Below are positions 1 to 11,005 of a stretch of 64,000 nucleotides of DNA, piece after piece (the stretch's first letter is position 1; each line of letters opens with the position of its first letter). The notes under the pieces were generated by a model. It saw only the letters and a list, made by a program, of their open reading frames with translations. It did not search any database and had not been told where the DNA came from. The translations under genes were made by a program, and so were the position numbers. Source of the stretch: CAIWHR01 sp963741355 (GTDB lineage: Bacteria; Pseudomonadota; Gammaproteobacteria; Burkholderiales; Casimicrobiaceae); NCBI GenBank assembly GCA_963741355.1, contig CAVUIG010000016.1, positions 32,565-96,564 on the forward strand, in the 5' to 3' direction.

Positions 1-171
1 GGCATCGTAGCCGATCATGCGCACTCCGCCCGGATGCACGCAGACGATTTCCTCGTCGTCGGCCCACGTCGCCATCATCGCGTCGACATCCCTCGCCTCG
101 AACGCGTGGTAGAACGCCAGCGCTGCGTCGGCGGGCGTCGTGAAGATCTGCGGCGTCCTGACTTTGGCCAT
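1..171 (-). CDS. NTF2/SnoaL-like protein, C-terminus cut by window edge
   Basis: The first 57 residues are visible, starting MAKVRTPQIFTTPADAALAF. The pattern of an N-terminal helix with FYHAFEARDVDAMMATWADD, then a strand with CVHPGG, is typical of SnoaL/NTF2-like (DUF4440-type) domains, a cone-shaped alpha/beta fold used by small enzymes and binding proteins. The ATG at 171 is the only good start and lies 16 bases after the waaF stop, so it is probably the last gene of the glnE-ilvE-waaF run. The substrate cannot be predicted. The rest of the gene lies left of the window. Confidence 0.75.
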   Translation of the reverse strand, partial: MAKVRTPQIFTTPADAALAFYHAFEARDVDAMMATWADDEEIVCVHPGGVRMIGYDA

Positions 172-187
172 GGCGGCTCGGCGTGAA

Positions 188-1238
188 TTAGGAGCGGGAC
201 TCGTCGTGCGGCGGCAGCTCGGGCAAGAGCGCGAGACGCGCGAGATCATACACCGAGCGCGGCGCGAGATCGCGCATGCACTTGAAATGGCCCAAGGGGC
301 ATTCGCGCTTGAAGCAGGGGCTGCATTCGATGTCGATCTTTGCGATCTTTGCGAGGTGCGACAGCGGCGGCGTGTAGCGCGGCGAGGACGAGCCGAACAG
401 CGCGACCATCGGCCGGTCCACCGCGGCGGCCGCGTGCATCAGCCCGGAATCGTTGCTGACCACGACCGACCCGAGCGACAGCAGGTCGATCGCCGTGCCG
501 AAGATCGGTGCGGCCGGTGAGATCGCGCAGGTAGCGTCCCGATTCGCCCGCCGCCTGGATCACCGATTCGGCGGCGAGCTTGTCGTTCGGCGAGCCGACG
601 ATCCAGACCTGCATGCCGTCGGCGAGGAAGCGCGCCGCCAGCGCCGCGAAATGGGTGGGCGGCCAGCGTTTCGCCGGGCCGAATTCCGCTCCGGGGCACA
701 GGATCGCAATATTGGGCTCCATCCTGAGATCGAGCGCGTGCACCGCCGCCGCGCGATTGGCGACGTCCGGAACGAGCACGGGCCGCGGCGGCATGGGAAC
801 GAGATCGTTCGGCTTGCCGGCCAGCGCGGCGAAGCGATCGACGAGGCGGGGAACCGCCTTGCGGTCGAGGCGACGGATGTCGTTCAGCAATCCATACCGC
901 GCCTCGCCGCGGTAGCCCGTGCGCTGCGGAATCTTCGCGAGCCACGGAATCAGCGCCGATTTCCACGAGTTCGGCAGCACGAGCGCCCGCGAGTAGCCGT
1001 TGCCTTCGATGGTGCGCGCGAGCGCGCGCCGGGTCGTCCAGTCGAACCGCCCGTGCACCGTGGTCGATTCGATGATGCTGCGAATGCCGCGAATGCGCTC
1101 GTAGACCGGCGCGACCCACGCCGGCGCGAGCACGTCGACGACCGGCTCCTCGAGCGGATCGCGCAGGAGCGCCACCAGCGGCTCGGAAAGGATGGCGTCG
1201 CCGATCCAGGAGGGGGCAACGATGAGGATCCGGTCCAT
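188..1238 (-). CDS. waaF: LPS heptosyltransferase II, one frameshift
   Basis: ADP-heptose:LPS heptosyltransferase (glycosyltransferase family 9), which adds the second heptose of the lipopolysaccharide inner core at the inner face of the cytoplasmic membrane. The start MDRILIVAPSWIGDAILSEP is the family N-terminus; the C-terminal half has SNDSGLMHAAAAVDRP and FGSSSPRYTPPL, the sugar-nucleotide binding region. The total of about 349 residues matches the family. The frame breaks near 500, where one extra base splits TGRTDL from GTAIDLLSLGSVVVSNDSG; removing it restores a full protein. ATG 1238 is preferred over an upstream in-frame start because it gives the canonical N-terminus. It lies 93 bases after the zinc-finger gene. 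Confidence 0.92.
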
Positions 1239-1331
1239 ATCAGCCCGATGATGCAATGACCGCGCCGGACTTCCCGGCGCGATCGTTCCCTTGCGCCGAG
1301 GCGGCGCGCGACATCGCGCGTCGGAGTGGCG

Positions 1332-1550
1332 TCAGTGCCGCTTGGGCGCGAGCCCGCCGGCGATGCGGTACCGCGTGCCGCAATAAGGGCAGGACGCTTC
1401 TCCAGTGACCTCGAGATCGAGGTAGACCCGCGGATGCGACGACCACAGCGGCATGTGCGGATTCGGGCAGAACGCCGGCAGGTCGGCGGGCGGGACTTCC
1501 ACCGCCGGCGCGAGGCTCGCGGTTGTGGCTACTGCACCTTGGTCAGCCAT
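1332..1550 (-). CDS. CHCC-type zinc-finger protein, 72 aa
   Basis: Small cytoplasmic protein with the zf-CHCC pattern: FCPNPHMPLWSSHPRVYLDL followed by ASCPYCGTRYR, giving Cys, His and a CxxC pair for one zinc. The fold is shared with the NDUFS6 subunit of complex I, but the role of these short bacterial versions is unknown. The start overlaps the end of ilvE by 22 bases, suggesting translational coupling. In many betaproteobacteria this gene sits between ilvE and waaF, as here. Confidence 0.85.
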   Translation of the reverse strand: MADQGAVATTASLAPAVEVPPADLPAFCPNPHMPLWSSHPRVYLDLEVTGEASCPYCGTRYRIAGGLAPKRH

Positions 1551-2456
1551 GATTTCTTCGCCGCGTTGCGGCCGTTGACCGTGTCGAAGAAGAGCGTCTG
1601 CAGCCGCGTCGTGATCGGACCGCGCTTGCCGTCGCCGATCGGGCGGTTGTCGTACTCGCGGATCGGCGTGACCTCGGCCGCGGTGCCGGTGAAGAACGCC
1701 TCGTCGGCGAGATAGACCTCGTCACGGGTGATCCGCCGTTCCACGACCGGGATGCCGAGCTCGCCTGCGAAGGTGATGATCGTGTCCCGAGTGATGCCGT
1801 TGAGCGCGCCGCCGGAGAGATCCGGCGTGTGGAGCTTTGCCGTCGCGCACGATGAAGAGATTCTCGCCCGAGCCCTGGCAGACGAAGCCCTGCGGGTCGA
1901 GCAGCATCGCCTCCTCGTAGCCATCGTGCGTTGCCTCCTGATTCGACAGGATCGACACTGCGTAGTTGCACACCGCCTTGGCGTTGCACATCGTGATGTT
2001 CGGGTGGTGGTGCGTGAACGACGACGTCTTGACGCGAATGCCTTTCTCCAGCCCGTCGGCGCCCAGATAGGCGCCCCAGGGCCACGCCGCGATGGCGACC
2101 CGCACCGGGTTCGATTTGGCGGCGACGCCCATCGCCGTCGAGCCGTAGAACACCAGCGGCCGCAGATAGCACGATTCGAGCTTGTTGTCGCGCACGCAGG
2201 CGATCTGCGCCGCGGAAATTTCTTCGCGGGTGAACGGGATCTTCATCGCGAAGATCTGCGCCGAGCGGAACAGCCGGTCGGTGTGATCGGAAAGCCGGAA
2301 GATCGCGGGTCCGTCGACGGTCTTGTAGGCGCGCACGCCCTCGAACACGCCCATGCCGTAGTGAAGCGTGTGCGTCAGCACGTGCGTGGTGGCGTCGCGC
2401 CACGGCACCATCTTGCCGTCGTACCAAATCCAGCCGTCGCGGTCAGCCATCGACAT
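1529..2456 (-). CDS. ilvE: Branched-chain amino acid aminotransferase, one frameshift
   Basis: PLP-dependent class IV aminotransferase that exchanges amino groups between Val/Leu/Ile and 2-oxoglutarate. HTLHYGMGVFEGVRAY (about 29-44), the PLP lysine in MCNAKAVCNY (K160), GSGENLFIV (about 196-203) and the C-terminal ADEAFFTGTAAEVTPI are family signatures. About 308 residues, the normal length. The frame breaks near 1836, where one extra base separates FIVRDGK from LHTPDLSGGALNGITR. The start is ATG 2456, with a second ATG at 2450 also possible. It follows glnE by 107 bases and overlaps the zinc-finger gene. Confidence 0.93.
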
Positions 2457-2563
2457 GGCGGGGATCTCCCTCGAATCGTCGCAAACCGCGATTTTAGCCG
2501 ATTCGGGGCCCTCGGCCGGCCACGCCGCGCATTCGTGTCAGCGCGGCCCGTCGAAGGGACGGA

Positions 2564-5342
2564 TCAGCCTCGCCGCGCCGCCGCCGGTCCCGGGCGGGAT
2601 TCCACCGCTCTCGGCGCGCCGAACACGTGGCGCCAGAGCGCATTGACGGCGTCGCGCCGCGCCGCGTGGACCTCCGCGGGAACGCGAGCCTGTGCGGCGC
2701 CGGTCAACCGGATCTGGTGCTGCAGCCGGCGAAAATCGCGATAGGCCTCTTCGGCGCCCGCGGCGACGGATGCAGGCACGAGCGAGAGCTCCGCGGCGAG
2801 GCCCAGCAGCGCGATGTTGCCCGCATTGCGGGTCAGTGCCGGATGCTCGTGCGAATGGGCGAGCACCAGGAACTGGACGGCGAATTCGACGTCCACCATG
2901 CCGCCTGCGTCGTGCTTGAGATCGAAGAGCGCCGTCCGGTTCGGGTGGCCGGCCGCCATGCGGCTGCGCATTTCAGTCACGTCGGCGTGCAGCCGCGCAC
3001 GATCGCGGGAGAGCCGCAGGATCGCCTCGCGTTCGGCCTCGAACGCGGCGCCGAGCGCGGCATCGCCGGCGACGAAGCGGGCGCGCGTCAGCGCCTGATG
3101 TTCCCAGGTCCACGCCTGCTCGCGCTCGTACCGGCAAAAACCCGCGAACGACGAGACGAGGAGTCCTGCGGCGCCGTCGGGCCGCAACCTGAGATCGGTC
3201 GAGTACAGCGCGCCGGCGCCCGTCGTCGCGGTCAGCCAGGTGACGAGGCGCTGGCCGAGCCGCGCATATTGAACGGGCGCGGCTTCGTCGTCGTCGTCGA
3301 ACAGGAACACGAGATCGAGATCGGACGCGTAACCGAGCTCCTTGCCGCCGAGCTTGCCATAGCCGATGACGGCGAATTTCGGCATCGGCGCGTCGACGCC
3401 GCGCAGCTGCTTCCAGACCTCGGCCTGCGTCGCAGCGATGACGATGTCGGCGAGCGCGGAGAGGTGATCGGCCAGGCGCTCGACCGTGAGCAGGCCCGCG
3501 AGATCCTGCGCGAGCAGGCGGAACGAATGCGCGTGCTGGAAATGGCGAAGCGAGTCCATCTGGCGCTCCGGATCGCCGGCATGACTCGCCAGCAGCGCTG
3601 CAAGCTCGCGTCGCCATGCATCCCAATCGGGCTGCTCGAGCAGGACGCGCGCGTCGAGGAGCTCGTCCAGCAGCATCGGATGCCGGGTGAGATAGTCCGC
3701 CGCCCAGGCCGATGCGCCCGCCAGCTCGGCGAGCCGCGGCAGCACGGGCGGATGCTCGGTCAGCAGCGCAAGGTAGGCGCTGCGCCGGCTCACCGATTCG
3801 AGGAGGGTCAGGAGGCGCCGGAAGATCGTCTGCGCGTCGGCGGCGTCGACCCGGGTGGCGGCGGCGACGGCGAGAAGCTCGGGCACCAGCGCGTCCATGC
3901 GCTGCCGCGACAGCGCCGGGAGCTGCAGGTAGCGGCTCCCGGTGCGCACGCGCGCAAGGTCCTCGCCGAGCCGTGCGGGCTCGGCGAACCCGAGCGTGGA
4001 GAGCATTTCGTTCGCCGTCTCCGCGGCGAGGTCCCCGCGCCAGAGGGCGGCGAGCGACTCGCGATCGACGCCACCGGACGTCCCGGCTGAGGCGGCGGGC
4101 GGCGATTTGCCGTTCGCGTCGCCGAAGAGTGCGGCGAACTGCGTGGTCACGCCATTGCGCTGCGCCGATTAGCGCGGTCGCGAAGGCGTCGGCGGAGGGG
4201 AATCCAGCCGCGTGCGCGAGTGCTTCGAGCTCGGCGGCATCGGCAGGCAGCTTCTGGGTCTGCCGATCGTCCCGGTACTGGAGCCGATGCTCGACATTGC
4301 GCAGGAAACGATAGGTCCGCTGCAGGTCGGCGGCAGCGCTGCCGGGCAGGATGCCGCGGGCGCCGAGCGCGGCGAGGGCCGCCTGCGTCCCGCGCAAACG
4401 CAGCGCAGGCTCGCGTCCGCCGCGCACGAGCTGCAGCGCCTGCGTGATGAACTCGATTTCGCGGATCCCGCCGGGGCCGAGCTTGACGTCGGGCGCGTAA
4501 TCGCGCCGCTTGCCTTGCGTCCTGATCTGCCGGTGCACGTCGCGCAACCCTTCATACGCGTCGAAATCGAGGTACTTGCGATAAACGAACGGCGTGATCA
4601 GCCCGTCGAGCTCGGCATGGCGCGCCCCCGTGAGCGGGCGTGCCTTCAGCCACGCATAGCGCTCCCACGTCCGTCCCTGCGTGATCAGGTATTCCTCGAG
4701 CGCCGCGAACGGAACGCTCAGCGGTCCGCTCTCGCCATAGGGCCGCAGCCGCATGTCGACGCGGAATACGTAGCCCTCCTCGGTGGCCTCGTGCAGCGCC
4801 GCGATGACCCGACGGCCGAGACGGTCGAAGAACTCGCGGTTGTCGATTGCGCGGCCGCCATCCGTGCTGCCGTCGGAGGGATACACGAAGACGAGATCGA
4901 TGTCCGACGAGACGTTGAGCTCTCCGCCGCCCAGCTTGCCCATGCCGATCACGACGAGCTCTTGTCCCTCTCCATCGCGGTCGCGCGGCTCGCCGTGCGC
5001 CAGCGCGAGTGCGTGATGATGGAGCGATACCGCGGCGCCGATGCAGACTTCGGCCAGCCGCGTCATGTTCGCGCAGACCTCGGCGAGATCGGCCGCACCG
5101 TCCAGGTCGCGCAGCATCGTATGCAGATAGGCGCGCCGTCGCAGCCGGCGCAACGCCGCGGCGAGCGCATTGGCGTCGCCGGAGACGACCGCCGCGGCCG
5201 TTGCCTCCTGCGCCGCCGCCCAGTCGAACGGGGCATCGCGAGTCGCCCCGAGCCACTCGGCATCCGCGGGATGCGCGGCCAGCGACTGCGTCGCGTAGCG
5301 GCTGTAACGAAGGGACGCGAGGGTCGAGGGCAGGGACGACAT
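2564..5342 (-). CDS. glnE: Glutamine synthetase adenylyltransferase/deadenylase, one frameshift
   Basis: Bifunctional enzyme that adenylylates and deadenylylates glutamine synthetase in response to the PII protein, switching nitrogen assimilation. Two nucleotidyltransferase domains are visible: MGKLGGGELNVSSDIDLVF (about 134-152, removing half) and YGKLGGKELGYASDLDLVF (about 655-675, adding half), with LGPGGIREIEF and DAGGMVDVEF between and after. About 925 residues, matching the family. The break is near 4165, where one extra base separates DAFATAL from AQRNGVTTQFAALFGD. ATG 5342 (MSSLPSTLASLRYSRYA) is the plausible start; longer upstream frame is not family-like. It is divergent from the YhdP-like gene and probably heads the minus-strand operon. 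Confidence 0.93.
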
Positions 5343-5496
5343 CGTCGGGCGCGTTGCGATCGGGCAGGGGAACGGAACAGGGCGGAAAGCGTCAATGAAA
5401 CGGGGTCCCCGCCCGTTCCGATACAATGGAAGCCCGATTCCCATTATGCCCTTCGTGCGCGCCATTCTTCGCGCCCCGGATGCGAACGCGCCTGTA

Positions 5497-8400
5497 ATGG
5501 CACGCATCGCCCGCGCGGCGGGTGCCCTTTTCGTCGCCGGATTCGCGATTTTTGCGCTGCTGCTGCTTGCGCTGCGTTTCGTCGTGTTTCCGCGCGTCGA
5601 CGACTATCGCGGCACGCTGACGGCGGCGCTGTCGCGCGAGCTGGGGCAGCAAGTCGAGATCGCGTCGCTCACGACCGGATGGGACGGCTGGAATCCGAAG
5701 CTCGTGATCGGCGGCTTCCGGGTCGGTGGCGGCGCGCAGGCCGTCGGGCAGCCGGTGCTCGACCTGCCGCAAGTCGAGCTGATCGTCGCGTGGACGTCGC
5801 TCCCGCTGATGGAGCTTCGGCTCAAGGAGCTCATCGTCGAGCGCCCGCAGCTCGCGGTCCGGCGCGATCCCTCGGGAATCTTGAACGTCGCCGGACTGCG
5901 CTTCGACCCCAACGAGTCCACCGGACAGTCTCCCGTCACCGAATGGGTGCTGCGGCAGCCTCGGATCATCGTGCACGACGCGCTGATCACCTGGGACGAC
6001 GAAGTGCGCAATGGGCCGCAGCTCGTGCTGGAGCACGTTCAGTTCAAGCTGGAGAACCGGTTCGGCCGGCACCGCTTCGGACTCAAGGGCACCCCGCCGC
6101 CCGAGCTGTCCGCCCCCCTCGACCTGCGCGGCGACTTCCGTTTCGTGACGAAGAACGACTGGAAGACCGCCGACGGAACGCTGTATGTCCGCCTCGACTA
6201 CGCCGACGTCGGCGCCTGGCGCCAGTGGGTGCTGCTGCCGGTCCAGCTGACCTCCGGCAAGGGCGCGCTGCGGCTCTGGTTCGAGGTCGCCCGCGGGGAC
6301 GCGCGCAGCATCGTCGCCGACCTCGAGCTCGAGGACGTGCGGGCACGCCTCGCGGAGACGGTGCCGCCGCTCGATCTCGCGCACCTCTCCGGGCGCGTGT
6401 CGGCGAAGTCGTCGCCGACGCTGCGTGAGATCTCGACGCGCGATCTCGCCTTCGTCACGGCGGGCGGATTGCGCCTCGACGCAACCAATTTCCTGCTCGC
6501 GTTCAACGAGCCGGATGCGCCGACCCAATCGGGCAGGATCGAATTCGACCGGATTCAGCTCGAGCCGCTGTCCGATCTCGCGATTCACGCGCCGCTGCCG
6601 GAGCGCTGGCGCGCGGATCTCGTCCGCTTTGCCGCCCGCGGCACGCTCACGCACGGCCGCCTGAACTGGCAAGGGGACCTCGAGGCGCCAACCGCTTATT
6701 CCGGCGCGGCCGAATTCAGCAACGCCGGGTTCCGGGCGCAGGACGGCCTGCCGGGGGTGACGGGCGCGACCGGCAGCGTCACGGCGACGGCCGCCGGCGG
6801 CGCGCTCACGATTGCAAGCCGGAAGGGGGCGCTCGAGCTGCCGCAGATGTTCGCGGCGCCCGTCGCGTTCGAGCGGCTGTCCGGCAACCTGCAGTGGGAA
6901 CGCAAGGGCGACCGCATGACTGTCCGCGCGGAAAAGCTCGATTTCGCGCTGCCGGGCGTCACGGGCACCGCCGCCGCGACGTATCGCACGGAGCCGACAG
7001 GAAGCGGCGAACTCGAGATGACGGCGCAGCTGTCCAGCATCGACGTTCGCGAATTGCATCGCGAGCTTCCGCTCGCCGTGAACGCCGCGACGCGCGACTG
7101 GTTGCGCCGCGGCCTCGTCGCGGGAACGGCCTCCGACACGCGCGTCAAGTTCATCGGCCGACTTTCCGATTTTCCGTTTGCCGACGGCAAGACCGGGCAG
7201 TTTCTCATCACGTCGAAGCTGCGCGGCCTGACGCTCGCCTATGCGGAGCATTGGCCGCCGCTGGAGGCGCTCGATGCCGAGTTTCGCCTTGAAGGAACGC
7301 GGCTGACCATCGATGCTGCGCGAGGCCGCACGTTCGAGCTCAAGCTCGGCCGCACGCACGCGGAGATACCGGATCTGCGCCCGGCGGTGCCGCTGCTGCG
7401 CGTCGAAGGCGAGGCGGCCGGGCCGGTCAACGACCTCCTTCGCTTCGTGTCGATGAGCCCGGTCGCGGAGATGATCGGGCACGTGACCGACGGCGTCGAC
7501 GGCACCGGCGGGGCGCATTTCACCACCAAGCTCGAGCTGCCGCTCGGCAAGCCGGACGTGAGCCGGATCTCCGGAGAGCTCACGCTCGCCGACACCCAAT
7601 TCCGCCTTGCCGGGATGCCTACGCTGACGAAGGTCAACGGCAAGCTCGCGTTCACCGAGAAGGACGTGCGGGCGCGCGACGTCACGATGGACGTCGCCGG
7701 CGGGCCGGCGCGGCTCAGCATCGCGAATGCCGAGGGTCATGCGCGCATCAGCGGCGCCGGCGTCGCCAATCTCGCCACCGTGCGCGCGCTCTATCCGTCG
7801 GAGCTTCTCGATCGGGTCAACGGCGTCGTCGACTGGACCCTCGGCGGCGACCTGCGCCGTGACGGCTCGACGTGGCAGTTCGACAGCAACATGAAGGGCG
7901 CGACCATCGACCTGCCGGCGCCGCTCGGCAAGCAGCCCGGTGACATTGTCCCGCTGCGCCTCGCGCGGCGAAGCGACGCCGCACATCCGAACGAGGACTC
8001 CATCGAAGTCGTATACGGCCGAGTCATGCAGCTGGCGCTCGCCCGCCAGCGCGCCGGCGACAGCATGGCGACACAACGGGCCCTGCTCACGCTGGGTCGC
8101 GCGGCGGAAAGGGCGGGCGCCGCGCACGCCGAGCGGCCGGGTCTCTGGGTCCGGGCCGATCTTGCGACCATCAGCATCGATGATTGGCTCGCGCTGCGCG
8201 CATCGATGAAGCAGCGAGAGGCCCTCGTCGTCCGATACTCTCGTCTTCGCCGGATTCGACCTCGACGCCGGCGTGCTCGAATCGTTCGGGCGCCGGTTTC
8301 ACGACATGAAGATTGCCGCGCGCCGCGCCGGGGACGAATGGAAGCTCGACCTGCGCGCCCGTGAGGTCGTCGGGACCTCGCAGTGGTCGATGCCCGACAC

Positions 8401-9403
8401 GGCGCATCCGAACGGCCGGCTGGTGGCGCGACTCACGCGTTTCGCGATGCCGGGCGCCGCCGAGCTGCCGCCCTGGAGCGGCGCGGGCAAAGGCGGCGCG
8501 GCAAGCGCGCCGGCGGAATCGACGAACTCGTGGCCGGCGATGGACATTGCCGCCGACACCTTCGTGTCGCACGAACGCGACCTCGGCCGCGTCGAAGTGA
8601 TCGCGCAGCCGAACGACAAGGACTGGCAGATCGAGAAGCTCGTGCTCGTCAACGACAGCGGGCGGATCGACGCCAAGGGCGCGTGGCGCGCGACGGGAAA
8701 GGCGCAGCAGACGCGGCTCGACGTGGCGCTGGAGACCAAGGATGCCGGAGCCTTCCTGGCGCGCTTCGGCTACCCGGACGCCGTGAAAGGCGCGTCGACC
8801 AAGATCAACGGCCAGCTCGCCTGGGCCGGCGGGCCGGGCGAGTTCGACTATCCGACGCTGTCGGGCGCATTCAAGATCGCCGTCGGCCCCGGACGCTTCA
8901 CCAAGATCGAGCCCGGGATCGGCAAGCTGCTGGGCGTGCTGTCGCTGCAGGCGCTCCCGCGCCGGATCACGCTCGACTTCCAGGACATCTTCAGCGAAGG
9001 CTTTGCCTTCGACGACGTCACCGGTAACGTGCGTGTGAAGGACGGTGTGATGACCACCGACGACCTGCGGCTGATCGGGCCGGCGGCGAAGGTCGACATC
9101 GCCGGTGACGCCGATCTCGCCCGCGAGTCGCAGCGCCTCAGCGTCCGCGTGCAGCCTGCGCTCTCGACAGGCGTGTCGGCGGGCGCCGCACTCCTGTTCC
9201 TCGCCAACCCGATCATCGGCGCCGCGGTGGGCGCGGGAGCGCTGCTCGCGCAAAAAGTGATGAAGGATCCCATCGAGCAGATGTTCAGCTACCAATACAC
9301 GGTCACCGGAAGCTGGTCCGAGCCGATCGTCACGCGCGGCGCGACTGCGACGGCGAGCGCAACGCCTCCGCCTGGCGTGCCTGCCGAGGGAAGCGTGAAA
9401 TGA
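5497..9403 (+). CDS. yhdP: YhdP/AsmA-like envelope protein (TIGR02099 type), one frameshift
   Basis: Large inner-membrane-anchored periplasmic protein of the AsmA/YhdP superfamily. Members are thought to bridge the periplasm and carry phospholipids to the outer membrane. A single N-terminal membrane segment (about residues 7-30, AGALFVAGFAIFALLLLALR) is followed by about 1,270 residues of repeating beta-strand sequence, ending with the family's C-terminal region (FTKIEPGIGKLLGVLSLQAL, then LLFLANPIIGAAVGAGALL). Length is about 1,302 residues, typical. One extra base near 8220 breaks the frame between MKQREA and SSDTLVFAGFDLDAG. ATG 5497 gives a clean anchor; an ATG at 5446 in frame is an alternative. 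Its stop overlaps the next start (ATGA). Confidence 0.88.
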
Positions 9404-10245
9404 TCGCGGACGCCGTGCCGCCTTCCCCGGGTGCCTCACCCGCGCCGGCGTTTCGCGTCGCGGCGGTGCAGATGGTTTCGGGTGGCGACGTGGCCGCGAA
9501 TCTGGCGGCGGCGGAGCCGTTGATCGCGGCGGCGGCGCGCGAGGGCGCGCGGCTCGTCGTCCTTCCTGAATATTTCGGCATCCTCGGCGCGCGCGCGACC
9601 GACAAGCTCGCGGTGCGCGAGGCCGAGGGCGACGGTCCGCAGCAGGCATTTCTCGCGCGGCTGGCCAGGGCGCACGGCATCTGGCTCGTCGGCGGCACCG
9701 TGCCGGTGGCGAGCGCCGATCCCGCGCGGGTCCGCAGCAGCTGCCTCGTGTACGGGCCCGACGGCACGCGAGTTGCACGCTACGACAAGATCCACCTGTT
9801 CGCGTTCGCGCGCGGCGACGAGAACTACGACGAGGCGCGGACGATCGAGCGAGGATCCGCGCCGGTTGCGATCGACTTGCCGTGCGGCCGCGTCGGCCTG
9901 TCGGTGTGCTACGACCTGCGCTTCCCGGAGCTCTATCGCGGACTGGGTGAGCTGTCGCTGATCCTCGTCCCGTCGGCGTTCACGGCGACGACCGGCGCCG
10001 CGCATTGGCATCTGCTGCTCCGCGCGCGCGCCGTCGAGAATCAGTGCTATGTACTGGCGGCCGCGCAGGGCGGCGCGCACCCGAACGGACGCCGGACCTA
10101 CGGCCATTCAGTGCTGATCGACCCGTGGGGAAAGATCGTCGCGGAACAGGACGAGGGGCCGGGCATCGTCGTCGGCGACGTCGACGCCGGGCGCCTCGCC
10201 GAAGTGAGAGCGGAGCTACCCGCGCTCATGCATCGGGTCCTCTAG
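9400..10245 (+). CDS. Nitrilase-family amidase (Nit/deaminated-glutathione amidase type)
   Basis: Carbon-nitrogen hydrolase of 281 residues with the full catalytic triad: Glu57 (VLPEYF), Lys130 (YDKIHLF) and Cys170 (SVCYDLRFPELYR). The DLRFPELYR and HWHLLLRARAVENQCYV segments match the Nit1/YafV-like branch, whose best known activity is repair of deaminated glutathione. That substrate is inferred from family only. The start overlaps the yhdP stop by four bases, so the two are translationally coupled, and a MaoC gene follows after 10 bases. Cytoplasmic; no signal peptide. Confidence 0.9.
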   Translation: MIADAVPPSPGASPAPAFRVAAVQMVSGGDVAANLAAAEPLIAAAAREGARLVVLPEYFGILGARATDKLAVREAEGDGPQQAFLARLARAHGIWLVGGTVPVASADPARVRSSCLVYGPDGTRVARYDKIHLFAFARGDENYDEARTIERGSAPVAIDLPCGRVGLSVCYDLRFPELYRGLGELSLILVPSAFTATTGAAHWHLLLRARAVENQCYVLAAAQGGAHPNGRRTYGHSVLIDPWGKIVAEQDEGPGIVVGDVDAGRLAEVRAELPALMHRVL

Positions 10246-10255
10246 CTCGAACGAG

Positions 10256-10999
10256 ATGAGCGACTCCGACCTGGCGGCACCGGTGGAGGACCGGTATTTC
10301 GAGGACTATGTCGCGGGATCGGTCGGCGTCTTCGGCGGAATCGCGATCACCGAGGCGGAGATCGTCGAGTTCGCGCGGCGCTACGATCCACAGTCCATTC
10401 ACGCCGATCCGGCCGCGGCGCGCGCCGGGCCGTTCGGCGGGCTCATCGCGAGCGGCTGGCACACGGTCTCTCTCGTGATGCGCGTGCTGGTCGAGCGTTA
10501 TCTGTCGCACGTCGCCGCGCTCGTGTCGCCCGGAATCGACGAGCTTCGCTGGCTGGCACCGGTGCGCCCGGGCGACACCCTCACCGTGCGCGTCACCGTC
10601 ACCGAGGCGACGCCGTCGCGCTCGAAGCCTGACCGGGGCCTCGTCCGTTCGTTCATCGAGGCAATGAATCAGCGCGGCGAGGTCGTGCTGACGATGAAGG
10701 CGATGAACATCATGTTGCGGCGCGAGCCCGGGAGCAGGGGCCCGCGCGCGAGCGGTGGAGCGCCGGCGAGTAACGGCGGGGATGCGAGCGAATCGCGAGT
10801 CGCGTTCGGAGAGCCGACGAACATCACCTTCGCGAGGCCAACGCCACGTTCGGAGGCCGAACCGCGCGCGATTAGCGCGTGGGGATGCGACCAAGGCGAG
10901 TCGACGCGGGAGGCCGACGGCGCGACAGGTGATATTCGGCATTACCGTGGTGGAGGCCGAGGGCGCGAGCCCGGGAGCGACCCGCCGTCCGCCGGCTGA
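10256..10999 (+). CDS. MaoC-like hydratase with aberrant repeat-derived C-terminus
   Basis: Residues 1 to about 155 are a complete MaoC/hotdog hydratase domain: YFEDYVAGSV, then FARRYDPQSIHADP (the catalytic Asp/His region), FGGLIASGWHT, and a final strand with MKAMNIMLRRE. These proteins hydrate enoyl-CoA thioesters. Family members usually end here. The frame continues for about 90 more residues of low-complexity sequence through two copies of a repeated DNA element (10732 onward). The true protein may end near 10772: shifting the frame by one reaches a TAA there. So the extension is either a fusion with repeat sequence or an artefact of one indel. Confidence 0.8.
   Translation: MSDSDLAAPVEDRYFEDYVAGSVGVFGGIAITEAEIVEFARRYDPQSIHADPAAARAGPFGGLIASGWHTVSLVMRVLVERYLSHVAALVSPGIDELRWLAPVRPGDTLTVRVTVTEATPSRSKPDRGLVRSFIEAMNQRGEVVLTMKAMNIMLRREPGSRGPRASGGAPASNGGDASESRVAFGEPTNITFARPTPRSEAEPRAISAWGCDQGESTREADGATGDIRHYRGGGRGREPGSDPPSAG
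10732..10975. repeat. Intergenic repeat element, two tandem degenerate copies (A and B)
   Basis: Two related units lie head to tail. Both start GGGGATGCGA (A at 10778, B at 10881) and share GCGAGTCG, a CCGAC block and end with GGAGGCCGA (A 10852-10860, B 10952-10960). Copy A is preceded by GAGCAGGGGCCC at 10732. A third copy with the same order of blocks lies after lolA (16296). Here the units occupy the gap between the convergent MaoC and Smr genes and the 3' end of the MaoC frame. Function is unknown; REP-like or transcription-ending roles are possible. Confidence 0.7.
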
Positions 11000-11005
11000 A
11001 ACGCC

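Noticed and set aside
5395..5496. TACAAT at 5422 as the yhdP promoter
   Set aside because: No -35 at a workable distance, and it lies inside the alternative upstream reading frame; support too thin for a feature.
5392..8127. A 911-codon open frame on the minus strand opposite the YhdP-like gene
   Set aside because: It is the antisense shadow of a GC-rich gene: rich in Arg, Gln, Asp and His, without domain motifs, and fully covered by a gene with strong family features.
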